Shown here: one piece after another, positions 1 to 8,484 of the stretch
How positions within the stretch are numbered: the first letter of the stretch is position 1
Layout: the number at the start of each line of letters is the position of its first letter
Assembly: GCA_016931115.1 (NCBI GenBank)
Contig: JAFGFM010000014.1
Span: forward strand, 1 to 32,140
Direction: 5' to 3'
Origin: Deltaproteobacteria bacterium
GTDB taxonomy: Bacteria; Desulfobacterota; DSM-4660; Desulfatiglandales; HGW-15
DNA length: 32,140 nucleotides
Notes under the pieces: generated by a model
What the model saw: the letters and a program-made list of their open reading frames with translations, nothing else
Database searches by the model: none
What the model was told of the DNA's origin: nothing
Translations under genes and position numbers: made by a program

Positions 1-91
1 CTAAGACGTCAATCGAAAAACTGTATATTGTCTTCTAATGGAGAGGTGTTTTTTCTCTTGACTTACCCTTTAATGGGTGACCCCTTTTTAA

Positions 92-714
92 CAGTTGATA
101 GCCCACATCCTTTATTTCTTCTCAAAAGAGAACGACCTTGTCTTTGATCCAATGGCTGGCGGTGGGGTTGTAGCCGACACATGCCTTGCATTCAACCGGA
201 AATGCTGGAGCTTTGATATGGTTGATAGAATGGATACCAGCCGGAAATAGAACCCTACTTCTGGGATACCAAAAACCCCAAATGGCCTGTAAGCGGAAAG
301 ACAAAGCCCGATCTTATCATCTTTGACCCGCCATATTTCAGTAAAAAGGCGGAGGAATATTCAGAGGGCAGCATTTCAAACCTAACGAGAGAAGAATACC
401 TTACCTTTCTTGAAAGGTTTTTCAAACTGGCAAATGAGAACAGTAAAAAGGGTACAAGGTTTGCGATGGTTAATGCGGACTGGCGTGATTTTCAGGACAA
501 GCCTGCTATTGAGGAGACAAGAGAGTCATCTATCCTGATAACTGATTATTGTCGTTTATTGGAAAAATCTAGCTGGGAAGTAACCCATATTATACAGGCA
601 CCCATGTCATCGGAAAGATTTCAGGCAAATATTGTGGCTGCAATGCAGAAAGCAAAAATACTGGGTGTTACGAGTATGTATGTGATTATAGGAAAACAGG
701 CTAAAGCGGTTTAG
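92..714 (+). pseudogene. DNA methylase remnant (5'-truncated, frameshifted)
   Basis: Two reading frames together encode the C-terminal half of an N4/N6-type DNA methyltransferase. The first frame (about 92-241) carries the SAM-binding motif FDPMAGGG and a following CWSFD strand. The second (about 240-714) carries the catalytic motif DPPYFS at about 325-342 and runs to the TAG at 712-714. Near 236-242 the frame shifts by one base: frame one reads DTSRK and stops at 248-250, while frame two reads PEIEPYFWDTK, so one base seems lost inside an expected DTRPEIEPYF. Frame one is also closed upstream by TAA at 89-91, with no start or target-recognition part visible. An intact ATG-started piece (466-714) exists but lacks both motifs. 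Most likely a decayed gene; a sequencing error could explain the shift but not the missing 5' part. Confidence 0.75.
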
Positions 715-760
715 GCTGTAGGCTGTTAGGAAAGGCAAAACACCTAAAAGCCTTCAGCCT
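713..760. repeat. Long imperfect hairpin overlapping the methylase stop codon
   Basis: Arms 713-730 and 743-760 pair at 16 of 18 positions around a 12-nt loop. The left arm starts inside the TAG stop of the methylase remnant. The sequence is also built from related 7-mers (TAGGCTG twice, then TTAGGAA, AAAGCCT, TCAGCCT). No T-run follows, so this is a repeat or structured 3' end rather than a classic intrinsic terminator. Confidence 0.6.
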
Positions 761-806
761 GTTAAAAGCAATTTCCATTTCTACATTTCTGCTCCCTTCT
801 GTTTGG

Positions 807-829
807 ACCTGTCAGAATTTCCGACAGGT
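807..829. repeat. 23-bp near-palindrome
   Basis: ACCTGTC (807-813) is mirrored by GACAGGT (823-829), and the centre continues GAA/TTC with one A-C mismatch, so almost the whole 23 bp is self-complementary. It lies between the methylase remnant and the convergent arylsulfotransferase-like gene. It may be a transcript-end hairpin or a dispersed palindromic repeat; no T-run follows closely. Confidence 0.4.
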
Positions 830-881
830 TGCCTACTCTGGCAATGCCCCTTAATCAAATATGGATGGGGGGAACATGCAA

Positions 882-2219
882 CTATTTCTCTATCTTATAT
901 ATCTTGAAAAATTCCGGGCATTCGGTCAGGGGTGTTTTTTGGGTCAAATCCCTGTTTTTTAGCCCAGGATAATCTGCCCCATAACGATATGACCTGTGGA
1001 TCATATTATTCATCATATTGGGCATATCACCATCTTCAGCATAGCATTTCAGCTCTTTACCAAATACAGGGCTTATATAATCCCATACTATCTTCTTGTC
1101 TTCTGTCACCTCAAAGAGGTGGCCGCTGTTGGTGGATGTCACATGTATGTTGCCGTTGGGAAGCATCTGCACATAACCCTGGCGGAATGAATAAAAGCTT
1201 TGAGATGTTGTAGCGGAATACTCCCATACAATCTGATTTGTCTTCCTGTCTACTATTACAATGCCTGAGCGGTTGCCCTCAGCACGTTCAGAACCATTAT
1301 CAAATATCATAAAGCGGTCTTTACCTATATAAGAAACCCCGTGAGAGCCAAACACCTTCTGGTCACCATTATCATACCATGAAGGTTTCTTACCCTGACC
1401 ATAAGCGCTGGGGTTTCCCCATCTGTAAACCATCTTGCCTGTTTTGTGATCAACAAGATAAAACTCACTCAGGTTTCTTGAATTCAAAAGCACCATATCC
1501 ATTTCAGGTATATACTCAACCACATTAAAATGGCTCCAGTCAAATCCGGCATAGTTCGGGCCAATCTTTTCAGGGAGTATATAATTTATATCAAGCTGGT
1601 TCGGGCCTGTTCCAATATGATCCCATACATGCCATTCCCAGACGGTCTTGCCATTCTTATCCACCTCACGCACAAAATCCATCCAGAATTCATTGTGATA
1701 CTGGCCCATATCATGAACCTCAAGAGGTATGGTTCTGGGATCACGCCCTTTGGCAATTACCTCATCAATACTCTTTGCCTCCCAGCCCAGTATCAGGGTG
1801 TTACCGTTTGGCATACGGTCAAAACAGTGATGATGAATCTCTTTGGCGCTGTTCATCTTATATTCCCACACCACCCTGCCATCCCACTCTATCTCCTGAA
1901 CAATGCCCCCTGCCCCGCCGATTGCTGCGGGTTTTTTTTCCATTACCCCGCCCCTTAAGAGATTGCCATTTGCCAGCAGCATGGCATAGGCGCCTGGTGT
2001 ATATGCGGATTCCCATTTGTGAACAAGATTACCCTCCATATCTATAAGATATGTGGTTTTGTTATTCATCATTGGCGCAAAAAGGGTATAGCCACCATAT
2101 GACCTTTCACTGTTATACTTGAGCACGCCAGTCGGCCCAACAATGGCCTCATATGAGAAAACAAAACCAGATGACATGGCAATAATAAAAGCAAAAATAA
2201 ACCAGTAAATTTTTTTCAT
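882..2219 (-). CDS. Secreted arylsulfotransferase-like protein (ASST family)
   Basis: The 445-residue product starts with a hydrophobic signal segment (about residues 3-22), so it should be exported. The body has repeated beta-propeller blades of the ASST/arylsulfotransferase type: recurring [IV]VWEY or TVWEWH strands and MPNGNT or LPNGNI turns, with His-rich spots (IHHHCFDRMPNGN, FGSHGVSYIG) where the family has catalytic and structural histidines. Family members move sulfuryl groups between phenolic compounds in the periplasm, but many anaerobe homologues have no proven activity. The start is supported by AGGAGG about 7 nt upstream. It is transcribed alone, convergent with the methylase remnant and divergent from the next gene. 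The family is clear; the substrate is unknown. Confidence 0.8.
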   Translation of the reverse strand: MKKIYWFIFAFIIAMSSGFVFSYEAIVGPTGVLKYNSERSYGGYTLFAPMMNNKTTYLIDMEGNLVHKWESAYTPGAYAMLLANGNLLRGGVMEKKPAAIGGAGGIVQEIEWDGRVVWEYKMNSAKEIHHHCFDRMPNGNTLILGWEAKSIDEVIAKGRDPRTIPLEVHDMGQYHNEFWMDFVREVDKNGKTVWEWHVWDHIGTGPNQLDINYILPEKIGPNYAGFDWSHFNVVEYIPEMDMVLLNSRNLSEFYLVDHKTGKMVYRWGNPSAYGQGKKPSWYDNGDQKVFGSHGVSYIGKDRFMIFDNGSERAEGNRSGIVIVDRKTNQIVWEYSATTSQSFYSFRQGYVQMLPNGNIHVTSTNSGHLFEVTEDKKIVWDYISPVFGKELKCYAEDGDMPNMMNNMIHRSYRYGADYPGLKNRDLTQKTPLTECPEFFKIYKIEK

Positions 2220-2556
2220 ATTACCCTCCTGAAAATGAGATTCTGAATCTGAGGTGACCTGTCTGATATAGATTGTTTCATTTGATTTTTTATCTCTTAT
2301 GTTGAGTTAAAAGACAATAACCTAGGCTTTATTCAATATGGTTTCTTTACTATGTTAAAGTTTAGCAGTCAAATAATAAACCGGAAAGAATTTATTTAGC
2401 TTTATTTATTAAGATATTTTAAATACAGAAACGGCTGAAATAAAGGTCCTGATATTGAACCTTAAAAAAAGCAGGGTTCCAGGCAAGGGACTATAAAATA
2501 GGGCTTTACATTTCTCTCTTTTTTAACTAAAGCGCTAGTATATGAGGTGATTATTT
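2220..2556. other. Divergent intergenic region
   Basis: This 337-bp AT-rich spacer separates two divergently transcribed genes for exported proteins and should hold both promoters. I see no ORF with coding character, no RNA gene and no strong hairpin. Several TATAAA/TTTATT-like stretches exist, but none is paired with a convincing -35 box, so no promoter is called. Confidence 0.5.
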
Positions 2557-3114
2557 ATGAAAACATATTCTCAATTTGCATCAATTCTTATTGTATACAC
2601 CCTTATTATTCTATCTGCCTCAGTAGCGGATGCGGCTGAATACAAATGGCTCAAGACATCAAACTATCAGACAGTTCTGGTATTTGCAGATATAAAAGAA
2701 TGCGGGCAATTATCAGGATATCTGAAAGATACAATAAAGGTAATCCTGTCGCGCTCAGATATCAAAGCGACCATCTCAGACAGCCTTGTCTTTCAGTCTG
2801 AAGAAGAAGGTAGTGAATTTTCACTGGAGCTTATGAACAGTAAATTGATAGAAGATGGCAAGATACTCTTTTATGTGTATGGCAGATGCATTGAGTATGG
2901 TTCAGCGCTCATTTACCAGTTTGATATAAATTTCGCTACATATGATAATAAGAGCTCACAGGCACTTATCTATTCATCGCCCAGACACAGCGTGTTCGGC
3001 GCTGATTCAGTAAACGGCATAAAAAGGAAATTTAAAAAGCTCATGGAAGATGCAGCGGCTGATTATATCTCATCCAATAAAGAGCATGCAAAACCTCATA
3101 AAACAAATAAGTAA
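2557..3114 (+). CDS. Exported protein of unknown function
   Basis: A 185-residue protein with a clear N-terminal signal peptide: Lys at position 2, a hydrophobic core at about 8-22 and an Ala-rich cleavage site near ADAAE at about 25-28. The mature part is mixed alpha/beta, has two cysteines (in KECG and GRCIE) and ends in a basic tail. I do not recognise the family. Short beta-rich stretches such as GKILFYVYGR and YQFDINFATY suggest a compact periplasmic domain. GAGGTGAT sits 7-8 nt before the ATG. The next gene follows after 79 bp on the same strand, so co-transcription is possible but unproven. Confidence 0.6.
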   Translation: MKTYSQFASILIVYTLIILSASVADAAEYKWLKTSNYQTVLVFADIKECGQLSGYLKDTIKVILSRSDIKATISDSLVFQSEEEGSEFSLELMNSKLIEDGKILFYVYGRCIEYGSALIYQFDINFATYDNKSSQALIYSSPRHSVFGADSVNGIKRKFKKLMEDAAADYISSNKEHAKPHKTNK

Positions 3115-3193
3115 AAAGCGGTTGACTTTTATGGAGCAGCCATTTTAGATATCCCTACTATTAATTAATAAAACATCAGGAAAGGAATGAACA

Positions 3194-3733
3194 ATGACAC
3201 AAAGAAAATATGAGAAACTTGTATATGAGTTTAAACCTGAGTACAACGAGGCAGCTGCGGAGGGTGTCGGCACAGACTTTGTCTATTCCCCACAGGCATA
3301 TTTCAGGGGGGCATGTCAGATACCCGGTGCAAAGTACAATGTGGGTTTTCAGATCTTTGTGAAACCATTCTTTCTTGACAGGACTCCCCATCGCCATCCG
3401 GTAGAGGAATATCTTATATTCCTGGGCGGTACATTCCCAAATGTGTTTGAATTTGACGCTGATATCTCACTCTGCCTTGGCGAAGAGATGGAGGAGTATA
3501 TTATTACAAAGCCGACTATCGTGCGTATCCCTGCCGGGGTTCTGCATTGCCCCCTAAATTTCAAGCGTGTTGGAAAGCCGATCTTTTTTCAGGCGGCATG
3601 CATGCAGGGGATGTTCGGCGGTGTATATGATGGAAAGGAGATCTATTACAATGGCCCTGGCCAGTGCGTATATGATGCAGACAAGAAGTGCGACGCCTGC
3701 AAAAACTGCCTGGATGATGACTGGGATAGATAG
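3194..3733 (+). CDS. Cupin-fold protein with C-terminal cysteine cluster
   Basis: A 179-residue cytoplasmic protein. Cupin motif 1 is at 66-79 (H66, H68, E71/E72, closing Gly pair) and motif 2 at 113-122 (PAGVLHCPLN, H118), giving a likely 3-His/1-Glu metal site. After the cupin barrel comes a short tail with four cysteines (C158, C166, C169, C172), the last three spaced CxxCxxC, which could bind a metal or iron-sulfur cluster. There is no signal peptide. AGGAAAGGAA precedes the ATG. No neighbour reveals the substrate, so enzymatic, storage and regulatory roles all remain open. The fold is well supported. Confidence 0.7.
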   Translation: MTQRKYEKLVYEFKPEYNEAAAEGVGTDFVYSPQAYFRGACQIPGAKYNVGFQIFVKPFFLDRTPHRHPVEEYLIFLGGTFPNVFEFDADISLCLGEEMEEYIITKPTIVRIPAGVLHCPLNFKRVGKPIFFQAACMQGMFGGVYDGKEIYYNGPGQCVYDADKKCDACKNCLDDDWDR

Positions 3734-3743
3734 AGGTGAAGAA

Positions 3744-3892
3744 GCTCAAAGCTGAAAGCTCAAAGCTCAAAGCTCAAAGCTCAAAGCTGAAAGCTGAAAG
3801 CTGAAAGCTCAAAGCTGAAAGCTGAAAGCTGAAAGCTCAAAGCTGAAAGCAGGCTGAAAGTTTAAGGCTAAAGGATGAAAGCTGAAAGGCTG
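3744..3892. repeat. Heptameric tandem array (GCTSAAA)n
   Basis: Fifteen perfect, head-to-tail 7-mers run from 3744 to 3848. Each is GCTCAAA or GCTGAAA, varying only at base four. A degenerate continuation (GGCTGAAAG, AAGGCTAAAGG) reaches about 3892. It starts 11 bp after the cupin stop and sits between convergent genes. Some frames stay open through it, but no start or coding character is seen, so it is non-coding. Confidence 0.9.
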
Positions 3893-3935
3893 ACATCCTT
3901 TTTTTTGAATCACAAAGATACCCTATTCTGCGCTT

Positions 3936-4475
3936 TTACTTGATAATTTTAACTATATCCCTGAACCTTGGATGCTCTGCTGTCCTCATCAGTTCAAAAA
4001 GGGCCATCTCAACACAGGTCATTGTTGCGCCCATACGTTCCATCTTTCTTAAGGCAAGCTCCCTGTTTTTTGGGTCCCTTGATGCGACCGCATCCGTTAC
4101 AATATGCACCTCATAACCCATATCAAGGAGATTGATTGTGCTCTGGTAAATACAGATATGGCTTTCAATACCGGATATAAGTATCTGTCTTTTATTAATC
4201 TTTTTAACCTCTTCCATGAATGTCTTTTCATTACAGCAGCTGAAAGAGATCTTTGGGATAGCAATTAAATCAGGTATAAGTTCTCTGATCTCCGGAATCG
4301 TTGGGCCAAGCCCCTTCGGATTCTGTTCAGTGAGTATCATGGGTATTTCAAGGCACTTAATACCCTTTATCAACTGTCCGGTAGCTTTAAATAGAGACTC
4401 CTTGTCATGCATGGCAAGGGCAAGGTTCCCCTGGATATCTATTACCGCCAGTATTGTATTCTTAATATCAAGCAT
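3936..4475 (-). CDS. Isochorismatase-like cysteine hydrolase
   Basis: A 179-residue hydrolase of the isochorismatase/YcaC superfamily. The expected Asp-Lys-Cys triad is present: D13 in AVIDIQ, K75 in IPKISFS and C108 in ESHICI, with YcaC-like spacing. Members cleave isochorismate, nicotinamide, ureido compounds or similar C-N/C-O bonds; the substrate here cannot be told. The start at 4475 is chosen because AGGAGGG lies about 5 nt upstream; a longer frame would run back through the preceding ferredoxin gene. It lies 16 bp downstream of that gene, so the two form an operon. Confidence 0.8.
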   Translation of the reverse strand: MLDIKNTILAVIDIQGNLALAMHDKESLFKATGQLIKGIKCLEIPMILTEQNPKGLGPTIPEIRELIPDLIAIPKISFSCCNEKTFMEEVKKINKRQILISGIESHICIYQSTINLLDMGYEVHIVTDAVASRDPKNRELALRKMERMGATMTCVEMALFELMRTAEHPRFRDIVKIIK

Positions 4476-4491
4476 ATTTTCCCTCCTTCTA

Positions 4492-4683
4492 TTAATCCCA
4501 GAATATACAGGACATGGGGCACTCTCCCATTGCATCTAGTATGCACTCCTCATCACCGCCTTCAGGTTTTATCACAAAGGCTTTTTCGATTTCATGATTT
4601 AATTCAAATACATCAGGACACAAATCAGCGCAACTCCCGCACCCTATGCACTCACCTTCGTCTATTCGTACCTTTCTGCTCAT
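4492..4683 (-). CDS. Single-cluster [4Fe-4S] ferredoxin
   Basis: The 63-residue protein has C12-x2-C15-x2-C18 and a distant C55-Pro, the ligand pattern of small monocluster ferredoxins. C22 and C47 are extra cysteines, a pair that forms a disulfide in some relatives. It is acidic overall and should be a soluble low-potential electron carrier. GGAG precedes the ATG by about 6 nt. It is the first gene of a two-gene unit with the isochorismatase-like hydrolase, and its partner reductase or dehydrogenase is not in the window. Confidence 0.85.
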   Translation of the reverse strand: MSRKVRIDEGECIGCGSCADLCPDVFELNHEIEKAFVIKPEGGDEECILDAMGECPMSCIFWD

Positions 4684-4913
4684 ATTTACTCCATGAATTT
4701 ATGATTGTAAACGGCAGGCAATATATCATAAAAAATGGCTTTATCCATTAATTTCTGCCTGTAGAATTAAATAATAGCTTGAAATAATAGACAGTTTTTT
4801 ATATTTCTATCATGATATGATTTTTACAAGGTTAAAGAGGCTTAGAGACCCTGATAAAAGTATGGAAAATGGTTGTAAAGCAATAAAAATGCAAAAAAAA
4901 CAAGGAGAATTGA

Positions 4914-5999
4914 ATGACAAAGAGAATTGATAATTTTAATGCAGGCCCTTCGGCCCTTCCCCTGCCAGTACTGGAACAGGCAAAGGAGGAATTACTTGAT
5001 TTCAATGGAACAGGGATGTCCATAACAGAAATCAGCCACAGATCAACTGCCTTTGATGAGGTGATAGATACTGCCATAGCAAGGGTAAAAAGGCTTTTAA
5101 ACCTTGATGACAATTACAGTGTGCTCTTTATCCAGGGCGGGGCCAGTATGCAGTTCTGCATGGTACCGATGAACCTTAATGTAGCAGGAAAACCTGTTGA
5201 CTATATAAATACAGGCACATGGTCAACTGCCGCAATAAAAGAGGCAAAGATACAGGGGCTTGATACAAGGATACTTGCCTCTTCTGAAGAGAGGAATTTC
5301 GCATATATCCCCTATGATGTAAAAGAGGATGGCAATGCCGCATACCTGCACTTTACCTCCAATAATACCATAAAGGGTACACAGTGGGCCAAATTCCCTG
5401 AACCAAACGGGGTTCCCCTTGTATGTGACATGTCTTCGGATTTTTTAAGCCGGACCTTTGACGTTAAACCATTTGGTTTAATCTATGCGGGGGCACAGAA
5501 GAATATCGGGCCTGCGGGCGCTGCGATGGTTATTATTAGAAAGGATATGCTTGAGAGGACACCTAAAAATATCCCGACCTTTCTTAAATATACCACCTTT
5601 TCTGAGAACAACTCTATGTTCAACACACCGCCCTGCTTTGTCGTCTATATAATAGGCCTTGTTCTTAAATGGCTTGAAGAAACCATAGGCGGCCTTAAAA
5701 ACATGGAAAAGCTGAACAATGAAAAGGCTGAAACCCTTTATTCATTACTGGACAGCTCCAGCTTTTACAGGGGCACAGCTGATAAAGACAGCAGGTCAAA
5801 GATGAATGTCACATTCAGGCTGCCTAATGAAGATCTTGAAAAAAGGTTTGTCTCCGCTGCAACAAAGGCTGGTCTGGAAGGGCTTAAGGGACACCGTTCT
5901 GTTGGCGGGTGCAGGGCCTCCCTTTATAATGCAACCACTATAGAGGCGGTAAAGAGCCTTGTTCAATTCATGAAGGACTTTGAAAAGAAAGAGGGGTAA
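4914..5999 (+). CDS. serC: Phosphoserine aminotransferase
   Basis: A 361-residue PLP-dependent class V aminotransferase that converts 3-phosphohydroxypyruvate and glutamate to phosphoserine and 2-oxoglutarate in serine biosynthesis. The N-terminal [10 protein letters not shown], the GGASMQF phosphate-binding loop, the CDMSSDFLS strand and the Schiff-base Lys K196 in [10 protein letters not shown] are all diagnostic. The C-terminal [18 protein letters not shown] is the typical substrate-carboxylate loop. Length matches the family, and AAGGAGAA precedes the ATG. asnS begins 2 nt after its stop, so the two are coupled. Confidence 0.95.
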   Translation: MTKRIDNFNAGPSALPLPVLEQAKEELLDFNGTGMSITEISHRSTAFDEVIDTAIARVKRLLNLDDNYSVLFIQGGASMQFCMVPMNLNVAGKPVDYINTGTWSTAAIKEAKIQGLDTRILASSEERNFAYIPYDVKEDGNAAYLHFTSNNTIKGTQWAKFPEPNGVPLVCDMSSDFLSRTFDVKPFGLIYAGAQKNIGPAGAAMVIIRKDMLERTPKNIPTFLKYTTFSENNSMFNTPPCFVVYIIGLVLKWLEETIGGLKNMEKLNNEKAETLYSLLDSSSFYRGTADKDSRSKMNVTFRLPNEDLEKRFVSAATKAGLEGLKGHRSVGGCRASLYNATTIEAVKSLVQFMKDFEKKEG

Positions 6000-6001
6000 T
6001 C

Positions 6002-7393
6002 TTGAGACATATAAGGGTCGCCCAGCTCCTCTCCCTGGATAAGGGAGAGGACAATATCATAGTGATGGGGTGGGTAAGAACCAGGCGGGATTCCAAGGGA
6101 GGTTTCTCCTTTATTGAGGTAAATGATGGCTCCTGCCTTGGTAATCTCCAGGTTATTGCCGACTCAACACTGCCCAATTACCAGGATGAGATACTTAAAA
6201 TCCAGACCGGATGCTCTGTAAAGGTGACAGGCAAAGCAGTTCCTTCACCTGGCAAAGGCCAGAAAATGGAGCTGCAGGCAAAAAGCCTGGAGGTGCTTGG
6301 ATGGGCAGACCCTGAAACGTTCCCTTTACAGAAAAAGAGGCACTCCTTTGAATTCCTTCGCACCATCGCCCATTTGAGACCCAGAACAAATACCTTTGGC
6401 GCAATAGCAAGGGTACGCAATGCCATGAGTATAGCCATCCATAAATTTTTCCAGGAAAGGGGATTTCTCTATATTCATACCCCTATCCTGACCGGAAGCG
6501 ACTGTGAAGGGGCTGGCGACATGTTCAGGGTCACCACCTTTGAACTGGATAAGATCCCCTTTAAGGATGGAAAACCCGCATTTGAACAGGACTTTTTTGG
6601 TGCGCCTTCACACCTGACTGTAAGCGGTCAGCTCGAGGCAGAGATATATGCCCTTGCAATGGGTGATGTCTACACATTCGGCCCCACATTCAGGGCGGAG
6701 AATTCCAATACTTCCCGTCATCTTGCTGAGTTCTGGATGGTAGAACCTGAAATGGCCTTTTGTGACCTTGAGGGGGATATCAGGACAGCAACAGAATTTA
6801 TCAAATATATATTAAAGTATGTACTTGAAAACTGCCGTGAAGATATGGATTTCTTTAATAATTTTATTGATAAGACCATTATCGACACCCTGGAAAATAT
6901 CATATCACAGGATTTCAGGATCCTGACCTACACTGAGGCCATTGATATACTTACATCCTCTGGTGAAAAATTTGAGTACCCTGTAAAATGGGGGAGTGAT
7001 CTCCAGGCAGAGCATGAAAGATACCTCTGTGAAAAAAGGTTTCACTGTCCTGTAGTACTAATAAATTATCCCAAGGATATCAAGGCCTTTTACATGAAAC
7101 TTAATGAAGATAATAAAACAGTAAGGGCAATGGATGTGCTCTTCCCTAAAATTGGAGAAATCATTGGCGGAAGCCAGAGGGAAGAGAGTTATGAACTCCT
7201 TCTCTCAAGGATAAAAGAGATTGGGCTTAATCCTGATGATTACTGGTGGTATCTTGAATTAAGAAAATTCGGCTCAGCCCCTCACTCTGGGTTTGGTTTG
7301 GGTTTTGAACGGCTCATCCAGTTTGTTACGGGCATGGCGAATATAAGGGATGTAATACCATTCCCCCGCACGCCGGGTAATATATCCTTTTAA
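6002..7393 (+). CDS. asnS: Asparaginyl-tRNA synthetase
   Basis: A 463-residue class IIb aminoacyl-tRNA synthetase charging tRNA-Asn in the cytoplasm. An N-terminal OB-fold anticodon-binding domain (about 1-100) is followed by the catalytic domain with motif 2 in [21 protein letters not shown] and motif 3 in [12 protein letters not shown]. The [17 protein letters not shown] segment is characteristic of AsnS. It uses a TTG start; the SD GAGGGG lies across the serC stop region, so translation is probably coupled to serC. The convergent lipoprotein-like gene ends 7 bp after its stop. Confidence 0.95.
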   Translation: MRHIRVAQLLSLDKGEDNIIVMGWVRTRRDSKGGFSFIEVNDGSCLGNLQVIADSTLPNYQDEILKIQTGCSVKVTGKAVPSPGKGQKMELQAKSLEVLGWADPETFPLQKKRHSFEFLRTIAHLRPRTNTFGAIARVRNAMSIAIHKFFQERGFLYIHTPILTGSDCEGAGDMFRVTTFELDKIPFKDGKPAFEQDFFGAPSHLTVSGQLEAEIYALAMGDVYTFGPTFRAENSNTSRHLAEFWMVEPEMAFCDLEGDIRTATEFIKYILKYVLENCREDMDFFNNFIDKTIIDTLENIISQDFRILTYTEAIDILTSSGEKFEYPVKWGSDLQAEHERYLCEKRFHCPVVLINYPKDIKAFYMKLNEDNKTVRAMDVLFPKIGEIIGGSQREESYELLLSRIKEIGLNPDDYWWYLELRKFGSAPHSGFGLGFERLIQFVTGMANIRDVIPFPRTPGNISF

Positions 7394-7400
7394 AGAAAGG

Positions 7401-7826
7401 TTACTGGTTCATTGAAACCTTTACCTTTTCTTTAATATCTATCACCATGTCATCACTAATATTTTTATCATCTATATGATAGACAACTGATATAAGGTGC
7501 CTGCTCTTTTTGACCCTGTCAACAGGGCTTATAATAAGAGAGCCAAGCCCGAATGTTGTAAAATCCATAATGTCAAAACTAAGTGTATCCCTGGCGGATG
7601 GTTCAGAAGGATACTCATATATCCCGCTATACTCATTTTCACTCAGCCGGGAAATAAACATCGGGCTTCCCAAATGCCTTTCAGCCTCACCCCTTTTCAT
7701 GCCCAAAAATACCGGACCCCATTCAGGGGCAGTCGAATGCATCTTCACATACACCCCGGTTGAACAGTCTGTAAATAAAAAAAATGTTCCCAGAAAAAGA
7801 ATAAAAGGAATCCATCTTCTAACCAT
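7401..7826 (-). CDS. Small exported, possibly lipid-anchored protein
   Basis: A 141-residue protein with a signal segment (about residues 5-18) followed by a cysteine (LFTDCS). The position suits a lipobox, but Asp just before the Cys is unusual, so lipidation is uncertain. GMKRGEAERHLGSP resembles the helix-turn of SmpA/OmlA-type envelope proteins, in which a strong turn precedes a short beta sheet. AAGGAGG lies about 10 nt before the ATG. It is convergent with asnS. No function can be assigned beyond an envelope location. Confidence 0.6.
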   Translation of the reverse strand: MVRRWIPFILFLGTFFLFTDCSTGVYVKMHSTAPEWGPVFLGMKRGEAERHLGSPMFISRLSENEYSGIYEYPSEPSARDTLSFDIMDFTTFGLGSLIISPVDRVKKSRHLISVVYHIDDKNISDDMVIDIKEKVKVSMNQ

Positions 7827-8429
7827 TTATAGCTGCCTCCTTTATATCAAAAGATATCCTCTCTTAAAACTATTCAAATTCCATGCCAATTATTTGATTG
7901 CACCCACCCGGAAAGGGGTAATTCTGGATTAAGCTTTCAGTCCCGCTTCCAGCGCATTAGCGTCAAATTAACAAAAAAATCGTACCGAAAACATATTAGT
8001 GGTAAGGGATATAAGATAAAGTTCACTGAGAAAACATCTATTCATAAATCAAGACGAAAAATCATTTTTCACACAAAGTCACAAAGCTCACAAAGTTAAA
8101 AAAATAATATGTAAAAAGCATTTGATTTTCTTAGTGTTCTTTGCGCCTCTGTGTGAGCTATTTCTTTAGGCTTTTGCTTTTCGCCTTAGCTTGACTCCTA
8201 TGCGCTTCCAGCGGGATCAGCCAATTATTTGTTTTAATGTCTTGTGCAGAAAGATGAGGGCTGACCGCTTGCCCGCTAGGTAATATTTGCCGGTTACAGG
8301 GAAAGTACTTCATATCTGACGGCCTGCCAGAATTTACCTCAGATTGAATCTTGAAATCACAATACTTTTTATGCTTTAATTTCAATAAGATGGAATATTG
8401 AAAAAGGGCATGCAGTGCATAATTGAGAA
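7827..8429. other. Long spacer upstream of the flagellar operon
   Basis: About 600 bp with no gene I can support. It holds one imperfect inverted repeat (8069-8156, listed separately). A minus-strand frame at 8158-8466 stays open for 102 codons but has no SD, no recognisable domain and runs across the flgF promoter and start, so it is not called. The region may contain decayed coding DNA. Confidence 0.5.
8069..8156. repeat. Imperfect inverted repeat with CTTTGCG-type arm
   Basis: Left arm 8069-8095 and right arm 8130-8156 match as inverted copies at 21 of 27 positions, separated by a 34-bp AT-rich centre. The right arm (TTCTTTGCGCCTCTGTGTGA) is of the same style as the single copy near 29327. 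This looks like a small non-autonomous repeat element rather than a terminator. Confidence 0.5.
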
Positions 8430-8445
8430 TGGTACGATAATTGCT
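8430..8445 (+). promoter_or_regulatory. Sigma-54 (-24/-12) promoter of the flagellar operon
   Basis: TGGTACGATAATTGCT matches the RpoN consensus TGGCACG-N4-TTGCW at every fixed base except one (T for C). GG and GC are separated by exactly 10 bp. The predicted start is near 8456, about 29 nt before the flgF ATG. RpoN control of rod/hook genes is common in polarly flagellated proteobacteria. It also shows that the upstream in-frame extension of flgF, from 8398, cannot be translated from this transcript. Confidence 0.8.
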
Positions 8446-8484
8446 AATATCATTCGCAGAAATCAATCTTATGTGGAGGCAGAG

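Noticed and set aside
1530-1958. 142-codon plus-strand ORF inside the arylsulfotransferase-like gene
   Set aside because: Antisense shadow of a clear protein family; no SD and no domain.
3744-3892. Possible CRISPR array
   Set aside because: 7-bp units without unique spacers are a simple tandem repeat; no cas genes are present.
4775-4825. serC promoter around TTGAAA and TATCATGATA
   Set aside because: Several partial -35/-10 pairings are possible but none has both good boxes and 16-18 bp spacing.
8158-8466. 102-codon minus-strand ORF upstream of flgF
   Set aside because: No SD, no recognisable domain, and it overlaps the sigma-54 promoter and flgF start.
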